Of a stretch of DNA of 64,000 nucleotides, positions 52,906 through 60,200 are shown piece after piece. Source of the DNA: Peredibacter sp045999315 (GTDB taxonomy: Bacteria > Bdellovibrionota > Bacteriovoracia > Bacteriovoracales > Bacteriovoracaceae); NCBI RefSeq assembly GCF_045999315.1, contig NZ_CP174607.1:310001-374000 (forward strand), written 5' to 3'. The first letter of the stretch is position 1. Each line of letters begins with the position of its first letter. Under the pieces are notes generated by a model. It was not told where the DNA came from and searched no databases. It saw only the letters and a list, made by a program, of their open reading frames with translations. The translations under genes were made by a program, and so were the position numbers.

Positions 52906-53868
52906 TCAATCTTTGCTCTCAGATTTGGCCAAATTATTTTGAATGTAATCGAGGTATTTGTTGAGCTTTCTGGTGTAGTCCCGGATGTATGCATAACCAA
53001 CAAGATGTACCCGACTATTATAGTTCCCTTTCATGAAGGCCCGCATTGTAGAGAAAATTCCAAAAGCGGCCCCTGATACTTTCGCATAAAGGTGGATCCC
53101 TAGCAGGATATAGCTGCCAGCAATGAGCATGATAGTCATTACCACCACATCGTCTAGAACATACATCTGATCACTGAAGTATCTGTTCACTGTCTTATCA
53201 TTTGAAAGAGTCTTCGTGGCAAGTTCCACCATCGAAGTGAACACAGAGGAAGAATTCTCTGTAATAAAGACAGCGCTGCTGATTCCAATGATCACCATCA
53301 AGAGACCAAAGTGAAGCATGAAGATCTTGTCTGCCACCGGTTTGTGAATCTTTGAAAATTGAGGAGGAATACTATGAGTGACGATCACGCCTTTCTTCCT
53401 TGACTCTCGCAGGAACTCAAAGAAGAACTCTGAAAAACGAGTCAGAAGTTTATAGGTGCTAAATTCTTCTACTTTATAAATGGTGTTGGGATTCTCCAGA
53501 ACATTTTCACAATACTCTCCAATTCTGCGGAACGGATGAAGAATAAGCCATCCGACATAGGTCCCAATAAAGAAGAGAAAGATATGATACGCAAACAACA
53601 AGGGAAGATTATCTACTGCCTCACCTATGATCGAATCAAAGAACAAACTTTGGTCTAAAAGTTCCGGTGAACCATGCGCTCGGAAAAAGTAAAAATTCAG
53701 TCGCATGATTTGAAATAGAAAGTAGTAAATAAAAAGGTTAATGAAAAAAGAGATGGCCGAGACCTTGAGCCCCACAGACACAATGAATCGACTGTCTTCA
53801 GTTTTGAAGACCCTTTTGATTTCAGGGATAGGAGACCTTAAGAATTTGGCCAGCATTCCTTCCATCAT
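52906..53868 (-). CDS. Four-helix membrane protein with two HAMP-like segments
   Basis: About four membrane helices occur in two pairs: FINLFIYYFLFQIM with FAYHIFLFFIGTYVGWLIL, and FMLHFGLLMVIIGISSAVFI with VVVMTIMLIAGSYILLGIHL. After each pair a HAMP-like stretch follows (HPFRRIGEYCENVLENP; then FSTMRAFMKGNYNSRVHLVG with YTRKLNKYLDYIQNNL). No kinase, cyclase or methyl-accepting domain is present, so it looks like a sensor without output or a structural membrane protein. 61 bp separate it from dsbA downstream. Family not recognised. Confidence 0.6.
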   Translation of the reverse strand: MMEGMLAKFLRSPIPEIKRVFKTEDSRFIVSVGLKVSAISFFINLFIYYFLFQIMRLNFYFFRAHGSPELLDQSLFFDSIIGEAVDNLPLLFAYHIFLFFIGTYVGWLILHPFRRIGEYCENVLENPNTIYKVEEFSTYKLLTRFSEFFFEFLRESRKKGVIVTHSIPPQFSKIHKPVADKIFMLHFGLLMVIIGISSAVFITENSSSVFTSMVELATKTLSNDKTVNRYFSDQMYVLDDVVVMTIMLIAGSYILLGIHLYAKVSGAAFGIFSTMRAFMKGNYNSRVHLVGYAYIRDYTRKLNKYLDYIQNNLAKSESKD

Positions 53869-53920
53869 AAGTTAAATCTAAAGTCTTAAAACTAGGCAGT
53901 TTTTGAGCTTTTTTGCCTGA

Positions 53921-53938
53921 TGAACCTGATCAAGTTCA
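53921..53938. promoter_or_regulatory. 18-bp palindrome between divergent genes
   Basis: TGAACCTGATCAAGTTCA is a palindrome with a single mismatched base pair (C against A). It lies between the divergent membrane-protein gene (start 53868) and the lipoprotein gene (start 54012), about where a repressor or activator of either would bind. No partner regulator is encoded nearby. Confidence 0.45.
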
Positions 53939-54011
53939 AAATAAACCTAAAGTGAAGCTTACTCCTGCCCGATAGGTTGACGAGAATCGTTTAAGACGAA
54001 GGAGTCTTATC

Positions 54012-54638
54012 ATGAAATCGCTTGGTCTATGTTTGTTGAATGTCGCTCTTCTTGCCATGTTAGTGGCCTGCGGGAAGGACAATGAATCAGGCAAATCATC
54101 TTCTTATAGTTGCGGAGCCAACGGAAACTATAACTGCTACACAGGGTATCCAGGTACTACTGGTGGCTATAACTGGAACAACCCTTATGGCCAAGGCTAC
54201 AATGGTGTTGGAACGACTATTCCCCCTACGAACCTTCCACCGGTTGTTTATAATCTTGTTTCAAATTATCGCTGTAGTTCTACAGGCGCAGTTGCAAGAC
54301 TTCCGATTTCAATCCCTTTAACGAATACCCCATTTGTAGTTTCACCGGGTGATTATCACGTTGGTGTTACCTCATTCGGAGATGTCGCCATGGTAGTGGG
54401 ACAGGCCACTGGTCAGCCTCCAGTTTTTGTAGGTTTTATGTGTCCTCGTTCATTCACAAGTGCAGGGCAAGGCCAACTAGTTAACATTGGCTTTGGTTCA
54501 GCTTCTGCTCGATGTCCAGGGATTAAGCAATTAACTAAAGCAACAGTTATCTTCCCCGGCGGTGGAACTGCAGAATTCCGTGAAATGACGTTCGGTGCTT
54601 ATATGTCAGGACAGCCATTCACACCTTATTGCATGTAA
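54012..54638 (+). CDS. Lipoprotein with Gly/Tyr/Asn-rich linker, unknown
   Basis: The signal MKSLGLCLLNVALLAMLVAC gives Cys20 as the lipidation site. Residues 33-75 are rich in Gly, Tyr, Asn and Pro (YNCYTGYPGTTGGYNWNNPY). The rest is beta-type, with cysteines in NYRCSSTG, GFMCPRS, SARCPGIKQ and the terminal PYCM, so disulfides are likely. GAAGGAG precedes the ATG. A tetraloop terminator follows. It resembles the secreted proteins at 4383 and 60201 in its low-complexity linker. I do not know the family. Confidence 0.7.
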   Translation: MKSLGLCLLNVALLAMLVACGKDNESGKSSSYSCGANGNYNCYTGYPGTTGGYNWNNPYGQGYNGVGTTIPPTNLPPVVYNLVSNYRCSSTGAVARLPISIPLTNTPFVVSPGDYHVGVTSFGDVAMVVGQATGQPPVFVGFMCPRSFTSAGQGQLVNIGFGSASARCPGIKQLTKATVIFPGGGTAEFREMTFGAYMSGQPFTPYCM

Positions 54639-54651
54639 TTTTTAAGATACC

Positions 54652-54680
54652 AAAAGGGAGTCTTCGGACTCCCTTTTTTA
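54652..54680 (+). terminator. Intrinsic terminator, UUCG tetraloop
   Basis: AAAAGGGAGTC / GACTCCCTTTT closes a TTCG loop and continues as TTT on the plus strand. It serves the lipoprotein gene and lies against the stop of the convergent amidase gene (54678), which may use it in reverse with a weaker U-tract. Confidence 0.9.
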
Positions 54681-55391
54681 TTTTTGGGCGTTGATAAAGG
54701 CCAAGACTCCGGCCGAGATACTGCGAGCTAGTTCATTCAGATATTTTTCTTCATTCACTTTTTTAAGCTCATTTGGATTAGAAACAAAACCTGCTTCAAC
54801 TAAAAGCCCTGGCCGTTTTGAGAGAGCAAGAACATAGAACAATCCCGGTTTAACTCCCCGATCATCAATTCTATACTGCCTGATCACCGGTCTTACTTTT
54901 TCGTGAACAAGAGAAGCTAGTTGACGAGAATGAGTCACAGTTTGCTGAACCACTAGATCCACCAGAATCTGGTTCACAATCAGCTCTTCACCTTTGAGGT
55001 TTAAGTTCTCTGCTCGCTCAACCTTATTGGCGGCCACATTTGAATTGTTATCAAGATAATACAATTCAAATCCGTGGCTTTGAGAATTAGTTGAGGAGTT
55101 AAAATGAATGGAAAGAAAGAGATCCGCCTTCACAAGATCAGCGAGGTCCGCTCTTTCTTGTAAACTCACTGTTCGATCAATACTTCGGGTCAAATAGGTT
55201 GATGTGTGTTTTGAAAGTTCATCTTTAATTTTTTTCGAGAGTCTTAGAGACAAATCCTTCTCATAAACTTTTCCCTGTTTCAGACGTCCAACTGCGCCCA
55301 CTTCTTCCCCGCCATGACCAGGATCAATCAAGACCACTTTCGCAAAAGCGGAACAGGAGAATAACAGAAAACAGAGAGAGAGAAATTTCAT
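54678..55391 (-). CDS. N-acetylmuramoyl-L-alanine amidase (Amidase_3)
   Basis: This zinc amidase cuts the stem peptide from muramic acid in the periplasm. The signal peptide ends FSCSAFA. The catalytic domain fills the remainder: VVLIDPGHGGEEVGAVG has the first zinc His, EKDLSLRLSKKIKDEL the zinc Glu, LFLSIHFNSSTN the second His, and LLVEAGFVSNPNELKKV the catalytic Glu. Length is 237, a minimal amidase without AMIN or LysM domains. It sits two bases after the SpoIID-like gene, suggesting joint peptidoglycan remodelling (SpoIID-type enzymes act on glycan chains stripped by amidases). Confidence 0.93.
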   Translation of the reverse strand: MKFLSLCFLLFSCSAFAKVVLIDPGHGGEEVGAVGRLKQGKVYEKDLSLRLSKKIKDELSKHTSTYLTRSIDRTVSLQERADLADLVKADLFLSIHFNSSTNSQSHGFELYYLDNNSNVAANKVERAENLNLKGEELIVNQILVDLVVQQTVTHSRQLASLVHEKVRPVIRQYRIDDRGVKPGLFYVLALSKRPGLLVEAGFVSNPNELKKVNEEKYLNELARSISAGVLAFINAQK

Positions 55392-55392
55392 A

Positions 55393-56538
55393 TCAGTAAG
55401 CTTTCTTCAAACGGTGTCGAGGGAAATAGAAAGACAGAATCTGGCGATAATCGTAACCACGTTTGGCCAGTTCCAAAGCACCGAGTTGGCACAAACCAAC
55501 TCCATGTCCATAACCATGACCCTTGACCATAAATTCTTTGTTCTTCATCGACACAATAAAGTTATTCGATGGAAGAAGTTCTCGGCCAGCAAGATTTCTT
55601 AAATAGGACTTTTTAATAATGTGAAGGCGATCACCAACATACATTCTGAGCTCTGAGTTCGCCAAAGAGTCAGGCATAAGTTTTACCTCTGATCCCTGAA
55701 TTTCATCAGCGTAGTAGCGCTTTAAAACCTGATCCACCATAGATGTGAGCTTCTGGCCTTTGATCTGATAGTTCCAATCCTTCATTCCTGTCTTCTGACA
55801 GAACGTACAATTTACTGAACGATAACCTTCCTCTACACCACCCCAAACTTGATCAGGGCGTAGAGTTTTACCACCACATTTCGAGTGGAAAAATGCCGGA
55901 GCAATCTTTCCAGAAGGACCCACAAGAATCATCCCATTTGTTTCTTTCGCGGCCTTAAGAGTTTTCTCTGTGATGTCGTGAAACGTTCCCGACACCTGGT
56001 CTTTTTCAGAAGACTCTAAGTGATAAAGCTTGTCCGGATTATCCAGTCCCATGCCCTTCTTAATTCGATCATAAGCATAAGTTCTAGCAGCGACGGCCTG
56101 GGCCTTAAGCGCCTCAACTGGCCAGGTGCCATTCATTTCTTTTGAAAGAAGAGTCGTGATGTAATTTTCCATCGGAATCAGGTTCACAAGATCACAGCTT
56201 TCCTGGCCCGGATTTGTGAGCAGCTGAAGCTCACCCTGATACTTATGCTTTCCCCATGAAACAAGTCCCGTAGGAGAGCTTAAAGAGGCCACCAGAAGTG
56301 GATTCTTAGGCATCTGGGCCTTGCTTTTAGATGCAGAGGGATTACAGTTAAATGCGATGGTTTTGCGACCTGAGTATTGTTGCTTACGATGTTGAGTATG
56401 AATGGTCTTCTGAAGATCCATTCCTTCAACCACAACTCTCTTTAATGACTTTGCAATTAAGACCTTAACGGACGGGACAGCAGCATACGCCGATGCTGTA
56501 AAAAGCAAAAGAAAGAAGCAACTTCCTGTTTTTAACAT
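55393..56538 (-). CDS. SpoIID/LytB-domain protein (likely septal glycan lytic enzyme)
   Basis: The signal peptide ends LLFTASAYA. The SpoIID domain contains NLIPMENYITTLLSKEMNGT and WPVEALKAQAVAARTYAYDR, with the Glu of SKEM the likely catalytic position by analogy. CGGKTLRPDQVWGG and GHGYGHGVGLCQLGALELAK with YRQILSFYFP close the domain. In Bacillus SpoIID and in LytB-related proteins this fold cleaves denuded glycan strands. Length is 381. The upstream region AGGGAATTA-ATG gives a ribosome site. It pairs with the amidase gene, a sensible functional couple. Confidence 0.9.
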   Translation of the reverse strand: MLKTGSCFFLLLFTASAYAAVPSVKVLIAKSLKRVVVEGMDLQKTIHTQHRKQQYSGRKTIAFNCNPSASKSKAQMPKNPLLVASLSSPTGLVSWGKHKYQGELQLLTNPGQESCDLVNLIPMENYITTLLSKEMNGTWPVEALKAQAVAARTYAYDRIKKGMGLDNPDKLYHLESSEKDQVSGTFHDITEKTLKAAKETNGMILVGPSGKIAPAFFHSKCGGKTLRPDQVWGGVEEGYRSVNCTFCQKTGMKDWNYQIKGQKLTSMVDQVLKRYYADEIQGSEVKLMPDSLANSELRMYVGDRLHIIKKSYLRNLAGRELLPSNNFIVSMKNKEFMVKGHGYGHGVGLCQLGALELAKRGYDYRQILSFYFPRHRLKKAY

Positions 56539-56597
56539 TAATTCCCTTATCCTTGGAAATTAAAATACCCCCTCCATCATACCTAAATTCTAGAAAT

Positions 56598-57461
56598 TCA
56601 TGGGAGTTTTTTTAGATGCTTCATGATTTTTTGCATGTCGGCCCAGGCCGTTTTCTTCATGTTCTGATTGGTTTCGATAATGCTTGGGTGGAACAATGGA
56701 ACTATTTGAAATGTGCTTTGATTGCCGGCTTTACGAGTGAAAAACTGGCCATGAACCATAGATAGTCGATCATTTGACTTGAGTATTTTTTGGGTCGCTT
56801 TCGCCCCCAACGTGATAATTACTTCCGGTTTGAAGAAAGAAGCAATCTCCATGACCTCGTGAGAATAATCACTTTCATCTGTTCCTTCCACCGGATAGAT
56901 GATGACCTCTGAAGGAACTAACTTCATGGCCATGATCATGCGCTCAAAAAGCTCGGCAGTCTTAAGCGGAAAGCCCACAATTAATTCATCAATAAAGCCC
57001 GATTTAAGCTCAGCTGATAGCTCGTCCCATTGACGGAACTTTTCAGACACAAAAATGGCCTTTACTGAGTCTTGGGTCTTATTTTTAAGGATGATATCAA
57101 GGACGCGCGGATCTAATTTAAGGGCCGATTTTAAAGCAGTGAGATCCTGAAAATGCTGGAGACCTTCCCAACCTGGTTCGGCCTTCACTCGAATTTCTCC
57201 ACCATCAATCTTGAAAACGTTATGGCCTGATTCCTCGACTTTTTCTTGAGCGAATCTTTCTAGAGACTCAATCACCTGGGCCTTCTCAGAAAAAGCTTCC
57301 TTAGCAGGAACAATTGGTTTTGCCGGCGTTATGACAGACGGACTTTTTTTAAGCCAACTAGTTTCTCCCATCAGGGCGTCCCCGAAGGTTTTGGCAATCG
57401 GAGGGTTCCGAAGGGTCAATAATTTTTGCTTAAACAGGTCGTCCATACCCTCTTTTAGCAT
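56598..57461 (-). CDS. Uracil-DNA-glycosylase-like protein lacking Fe-S cysteines
   Basis: The C-terminal 150 residues follow the type 4/5 UDG layout: IVGFPLKTAELFERMIMAMK matches the F-V-G-x-A-G-x-L-L-x-x-M region, FFKPEVIITLGAKATQKIL the conserved LGAxA helix, and IVPLFHPSIIETNQNMKKTA the HPS loop. However, the G-E-A-P-G active-site motif is absent and the whole protein has no cysteine, so it cannot carry the 4Fe-4S cluster of family 4. The N-terminal 120 residues are unfamiliar. It may be a structural or retired member of the fold. It lies 59 bp ahead of the SpoIID gene and is divergent from the zinc-ribbon gene. Confidence 0.65.
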   Translation of the reverse strand: MLKEGMDDLFKQKLLTLRNPPIAKTFGDALMGETSWLKKSPSVITPAKPIVPAKEAFSEKAQVIESLERFAQEKVEESGHNVFKIDGGEIRVKAEPGWEGLQHFQDLTALKSALKLDPRVLDIILKNKTQDSVKAIFVSEKFRQWDELSAELKSGFIDELIVGFPLKTAELFERMIMAMKLVPSEVIIYPVEGTDESDYSHEVMEIASFFKPEVIITLGAKATQKILKSNDRLSMVHGQFFTRKAGNQSTFQIVPLFHPSIIETNQNMKKTAWADMQKIMKHLKKLP

Positions 57462-57550
57462 AAAGTGAACGTTATTTCCTAGCCTTAAAATCTCTTAAAC
57501 TCCCACTTCCAGAGCGCCGAAAAGACTTTTGTAAGAGTGAGGAGCACAAT

Positions 57551-57760
57551 ATGTCTGATATCGATTTTAAATTTGAGAGTTTTGAAGAGTACTTTGGCGG
57601 GGCCGAGCAAGTGAAAAAAACCATGGATGAATGCAAAGTCTGCGGTTCAAAGCTTCTTCTATCTCATATGCCAGATTATAAAAATCTTCTGGTACAGGAA
57701 ACCGCTCGTTGTATGGATTGTGGTTGCGGTAACCGTCGCGTAATTCACGTTCTGAACTAA
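57551..57760 (+). CDS. Small zinc-ribbon protein (69 aa)
   Basis: The ATG has GAGGAG eight bases upstream. The first 25 residues are acidic (IDFKFESFEEYFGG). Two CxxC knuckles follow: CKVCGSKL near 28 and CMDCGCGNRR near 54, about 26 residues apart, the spacing of a zinc ribbon. The protein ends VIHVLN and its stop lies within the convergent uvrC end (four-base overlap). Size and shape suggest a nucleic-acid or protein-binding adaptor. Family not recognised. Confidence 0.75.
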   Translation: MSDIDFKFESFEEYFGGAEQVKKTMDECKVCGSKLLLSHMPDYKNLLVQETARCMDCGCGNRRVIHVLN

Positions 57761-59634
57761 TCTTCGACTTCCACATCGTCCTCATGTAAATGCGTCCAAA
57801 GCGCTTTTGCATGAGGCGTTTTTATGCCAAAGTAATTCATCAAATCATTCACCGTATAAGCTTTAAGCTCTTCCTGAGACATTGAGAGTTGAGCGAGAAT
57901 CTTCTTCTTCGCTTCATCCCCTAGACCCTTCACTTCATCTAACCAAGTTGATAACACACGTTTTGATTCTGCTTTATGATGAAGCTTACGCGAGAATCTG
58001 TGGGCCTCATCACGCATGCTCACAATGATTTTGAAAAGTGGCGGACACTTGCTTAAGATATAAGGATTCGTTCTTCCCGGGATGATGAGTCTTTCTTCAG
58101 AGCGATCAATCTCGACCGATTTAAAATCTCCTCGAGTCAGCTCCCGACTCTTCGCAATTCCCACCACACACATTTCAATTTGAAGTTCACGCAAAACCGC
58201 CGTGACGGTATTAACTTGTGCCACTCCACCATCAATCACTAACACATCCGGTAGATCACCATTGTCCATTCGACGAGTGATGACCTCTCTCATCATGGCA
58301 AAGTCATTATTTCCTTCGGGCCTTGTTTCAAGATGATAATAGCGGTACTTTTTCTTATTTGGTTTTCCTTCTTCAAATACAACTTGCGAGGCCGTTGGTG
58401 ATTGTCCCTGCCAGATGGCCACATCATAACATTCAAGAATCCGCGGACGCTCTTTCATATTCAGAAGTTCGCGAAGTTTATGAAGTCCCATGTAAACACT
58501 ATCTGCATTGGCAATACGAACTCGTTGAGACTCTTCTGCGTGCTTTCTACACATGGCGATTAGAGGGAAATACTTTTTAGAGATACCAAGAACTTTCATC
58601 TCACCGAAAGTTTGTAGAGCAGATGATACGTCTTTGATTTCCTCTTCTTCAAAGTCCATCACCACCATGTCAGGACTCATCTCCTCCGGATCTGAGTAGT
58701 ACTGAACGATTTTCTGAAGAACCTCATCCACGAGTTCTTCAATCAACTCGCCTTTTACAAAATGGAAGTTCTTTTGTCCTAGAAGAAGACCTGAACGAAT
58801 CATGTAAAGAGAAATGTCCACCTCTTCATCACCGTTCCAGTATGACCATACATCAATGTTCTTTTCAGATTGAATACTCTCCACTTTCTGGTCATAAGAC
58901 TTATCCAGAAAATCCTGAAGGAGTTGAATATGATCACGGATCACTCCGGCCATTTCAAACTCTTCGGATTCAGCGTATGCCATCATTTTTTCTTCAAGCT
59001 TATTGATCGTTCTTTTGGCCTTAATAGGGCCTTGAAAAAAACCAATGGCAGTTTGAATGTCATTTTCATAATCGGCCGCAGTTCTATAACCAACACATGG
59101 GGCACTACACTGCTTCATTTGATAAAGAAGGCACGGAGTCTTGCGAGATTTAAATTCACTGAGACTACAATCACGAAGCCCAAATGACTTACTGAGGACT
59201 CGCATAATCATTGAGATATTGGATCCTGGGGGATAAGGCCCAAAGAGTTCCTTCCCTTTTCCTTTCTTAGGTCGACGGACGTATTCAAGCCTTGGGAAAG
59301 GTTCATTCCAATTAACTTGAAGATAAGGATAACTTTTGTCGTCCCGCAGTCGGATATTGTATTTGGGTGAATGCTCTTTAATCAGGTTATTCTCTAAAAC
59401 AAAGGACTCAGCGTCAGAGCGGGTAATCATAAAATCGAATGTATCGATATGATTGACCATGTACTCTGTCTTCAAGCCCTTAGCTGATTGATTGAAATAT
59501 GAAGTCACTCTTGAACGAAGTCGCTTGGCCTTGCCAACATAGATCACCCGACCATTCTTGTCTTTCATTAAGTAACAACCTGCTTCTTGCGGCAGGCTTT
59601 GGGCTTTATCAAGTAATTCGTCGAGCTTCTTCAT
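57757..59634 (-). CDS. uvrC: Excinuclease ABC subunit C
   Basis: UvrC makes both incisions in nucleotide excision repair. The GIY-YIG domain is near the N-terminus (GCYLMKDKNGRVIYVGKAKR, with Tyr and Arg in place). A Cys-rich segment, KTPCLLYQMKQCSAPCVGYR, is at about 160-180. The UVR domain is near 200-235 (INKLEEKMMAYAESEEFEMA). The RNase H-like domain has ISKSREL-type and LVIDGGVAQVNTV motifs. A C-terminal helix-hairpin-helix (LDEVKGLGDEAKKKILAQLS) follows. Length is 625 (E. coli 610). No strong ribosome site precedes the ATG. Confidence 0.97.
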   Translation of the reverse strand: MKKLDELLDKAQSLPQEAGCYLMKDKNGRVIYVGKAKRLRSRVTSYFNQSAKGLKTEYMVNHIDTFDFMITRSDAESFVLENNLIKEHSPKYNIRLRDDKSYPYLQVNWNEPFPRLEYVRRPKKGKGKELFGPYPPGSNISMIMRVLSKSFGLRDCSLSEFKSRKTPCLLYQMKQCSAPCVGYRTAADYENDIQTAIGFFQGPIKAKRTINKLEEKMMAYAESEEFEMAGVIRDHIQLLQDFLDKSYDQKVESIQSEKNIDVWSYWNGDEEVDISLYMIRSGLLLGQKNFHFVKGELIEELVDEVLQKIVQYYSDPEEMSPDMVVMDFEEEEIKDVSSALQTFGEMKVLGISKKYFPLIAMCRKHAEESQRVRIANADSVYMGLHKLRELLNMKERPRILECYDVAIWQGQSPTASQVVFEEGKPNKKKYRYYHLETRPEGNNDFAMMREVITRRMDNGDLPDVLVIDGGVAQVNTVTAVLRELQIEMCVVGIAKSRELTRGDFKSVEIDRSEERLIIPGRTNPYILSKCPPLFKIIVSMRDEAHRFSRKLHHKAESKRVLSTWLDEVKGLGDEAKKKILAQLSMSQEELKAYTVNDLMNYFGIKTPHAKALWTHLHEDDVEVED

Positions 59635-59645
59635 AGGGACTTCGC

Positions 59646-59685
59646 TTTACGTTACGACCTACTAACGCTATAATGTTTAGGTCGT
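59646..59685 (+). promoter_or_regulatory. Promoter with operator-like inverted repeat
   Basis: TTTACG (59646-59651), 17 bp and a perfect TATAAT (59669-59674) form a sigma70-like promoter for the zinc-ribbon/CarD-like gene. ACGACCTA (59654-59661) and TAGGTCGT (59678-59685) are perfect inverted repeats on either side of the -10 box, exactly where a repressor would block RNA polymerase. The divergent uvrC gene starts at 59634, so the site could control both. Confidence 0.6.
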
Positions 59686-59719
59686 CCTCTTCTCTCGAGT
59701 CTAAACTAAAAGGAAAAAT

Positions 59720-60139
59720 ATGTCTCAGTTAACGGTAGGCAAGGATGTGCTTTCTTATTGCACAAAATGTAAACTTAACCTTGGTCATACCATCGTTGCT
59801 ATGAAGGATTCAAAGCATATTGCAAAAGTTAAGTGTAACACTTGCAATACTATTCAATCTTTTAAAGATCCCTCTCAATCTTCAAAGCAGAATAAAACTA
59901 GGACAAAGAAAACTTCTACTGCTCCTTCAAAAGTTGTATCTGTATCTGATCTTTGGATGGAAAAGATGTCTAACACCAAAAAGAAATCTACTCCATATGC
60001 AATGGATGGCAAGTTCACTGAAGGTGACATCATTGATCACGTAAAATTTGGTCCGGGTATTGTTGAGAAGGTTGTCGATGACAAAATCGAAGTGATCTTC
60101 CGTCATGAAATCAAAACATTGGTTCACAACAAACAATAA
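59720..60139 (+). CDS. Zinc-ribbon protein with C-terminal UvrD/CarD-like Tudor domain
   Basis: An N-terminal zinc ribbon is shown by SYCTKCKLNLGH and VKCNTCNTIQSF (CxxC pairs about 22 residues apart). A basic Lys/Thr/Ser linker follows (about 50-90). The last 40 residues, GDIIDHVKFGPGIVEKVVDD and KIEVIFRHEIKTLVHNK, match the small Tudor-like domain at the C-terminus of UvrD/PcrA and in CarD/Mfd, which binds RNA polymerase. A factor acting at RNA polymerase or in repair is inferred, more so because uvrC is divergent next door. AAAAGGAAAAAT precedes the ATG. Confidence 0.75.
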   Translation: MSQLTVGKDVLSYCTKCKLNLGHTIVAMKDSKHIAKVKCNTCNTIQSFKDPSQSSKQNKTRTKKTSTAPSKVVSVSDLWMEKMSNTKKKSTPYAMDGKFTEGDIIDHVKFGPGIVEKVVDDKIEVIFRHEIKTLVHNKQ

Positions 60140-60140
60140 A

Positions 60141-60171
60141 AAAAGGGAGCTTAAGAGCTCCCTTTTTTTTT
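60141..60171. terminator. Bidirectional terminator
   Basis: GGGAGCT / AGCTCCC with a TAAG loop is flanked by A-runs and eight T, so it works in both directions. It ends the zinc-ribbon gene at 60139 and the Gly-rich gene that stops at 60201 on the other strand. Confidence 0.9.
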
Positions 60172-60200
60172 ATCTACACGTTAGTCTTTCGGTTTATTTA

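Noticed and set aside
59641..59660. Possible LexA box near uvrC (TTAC-type half sites)
   Set aside because: The sequence TTTACGTTACG has no GTAA half at the required three-base spacing, so the TTACN3GTAA motif is not met.
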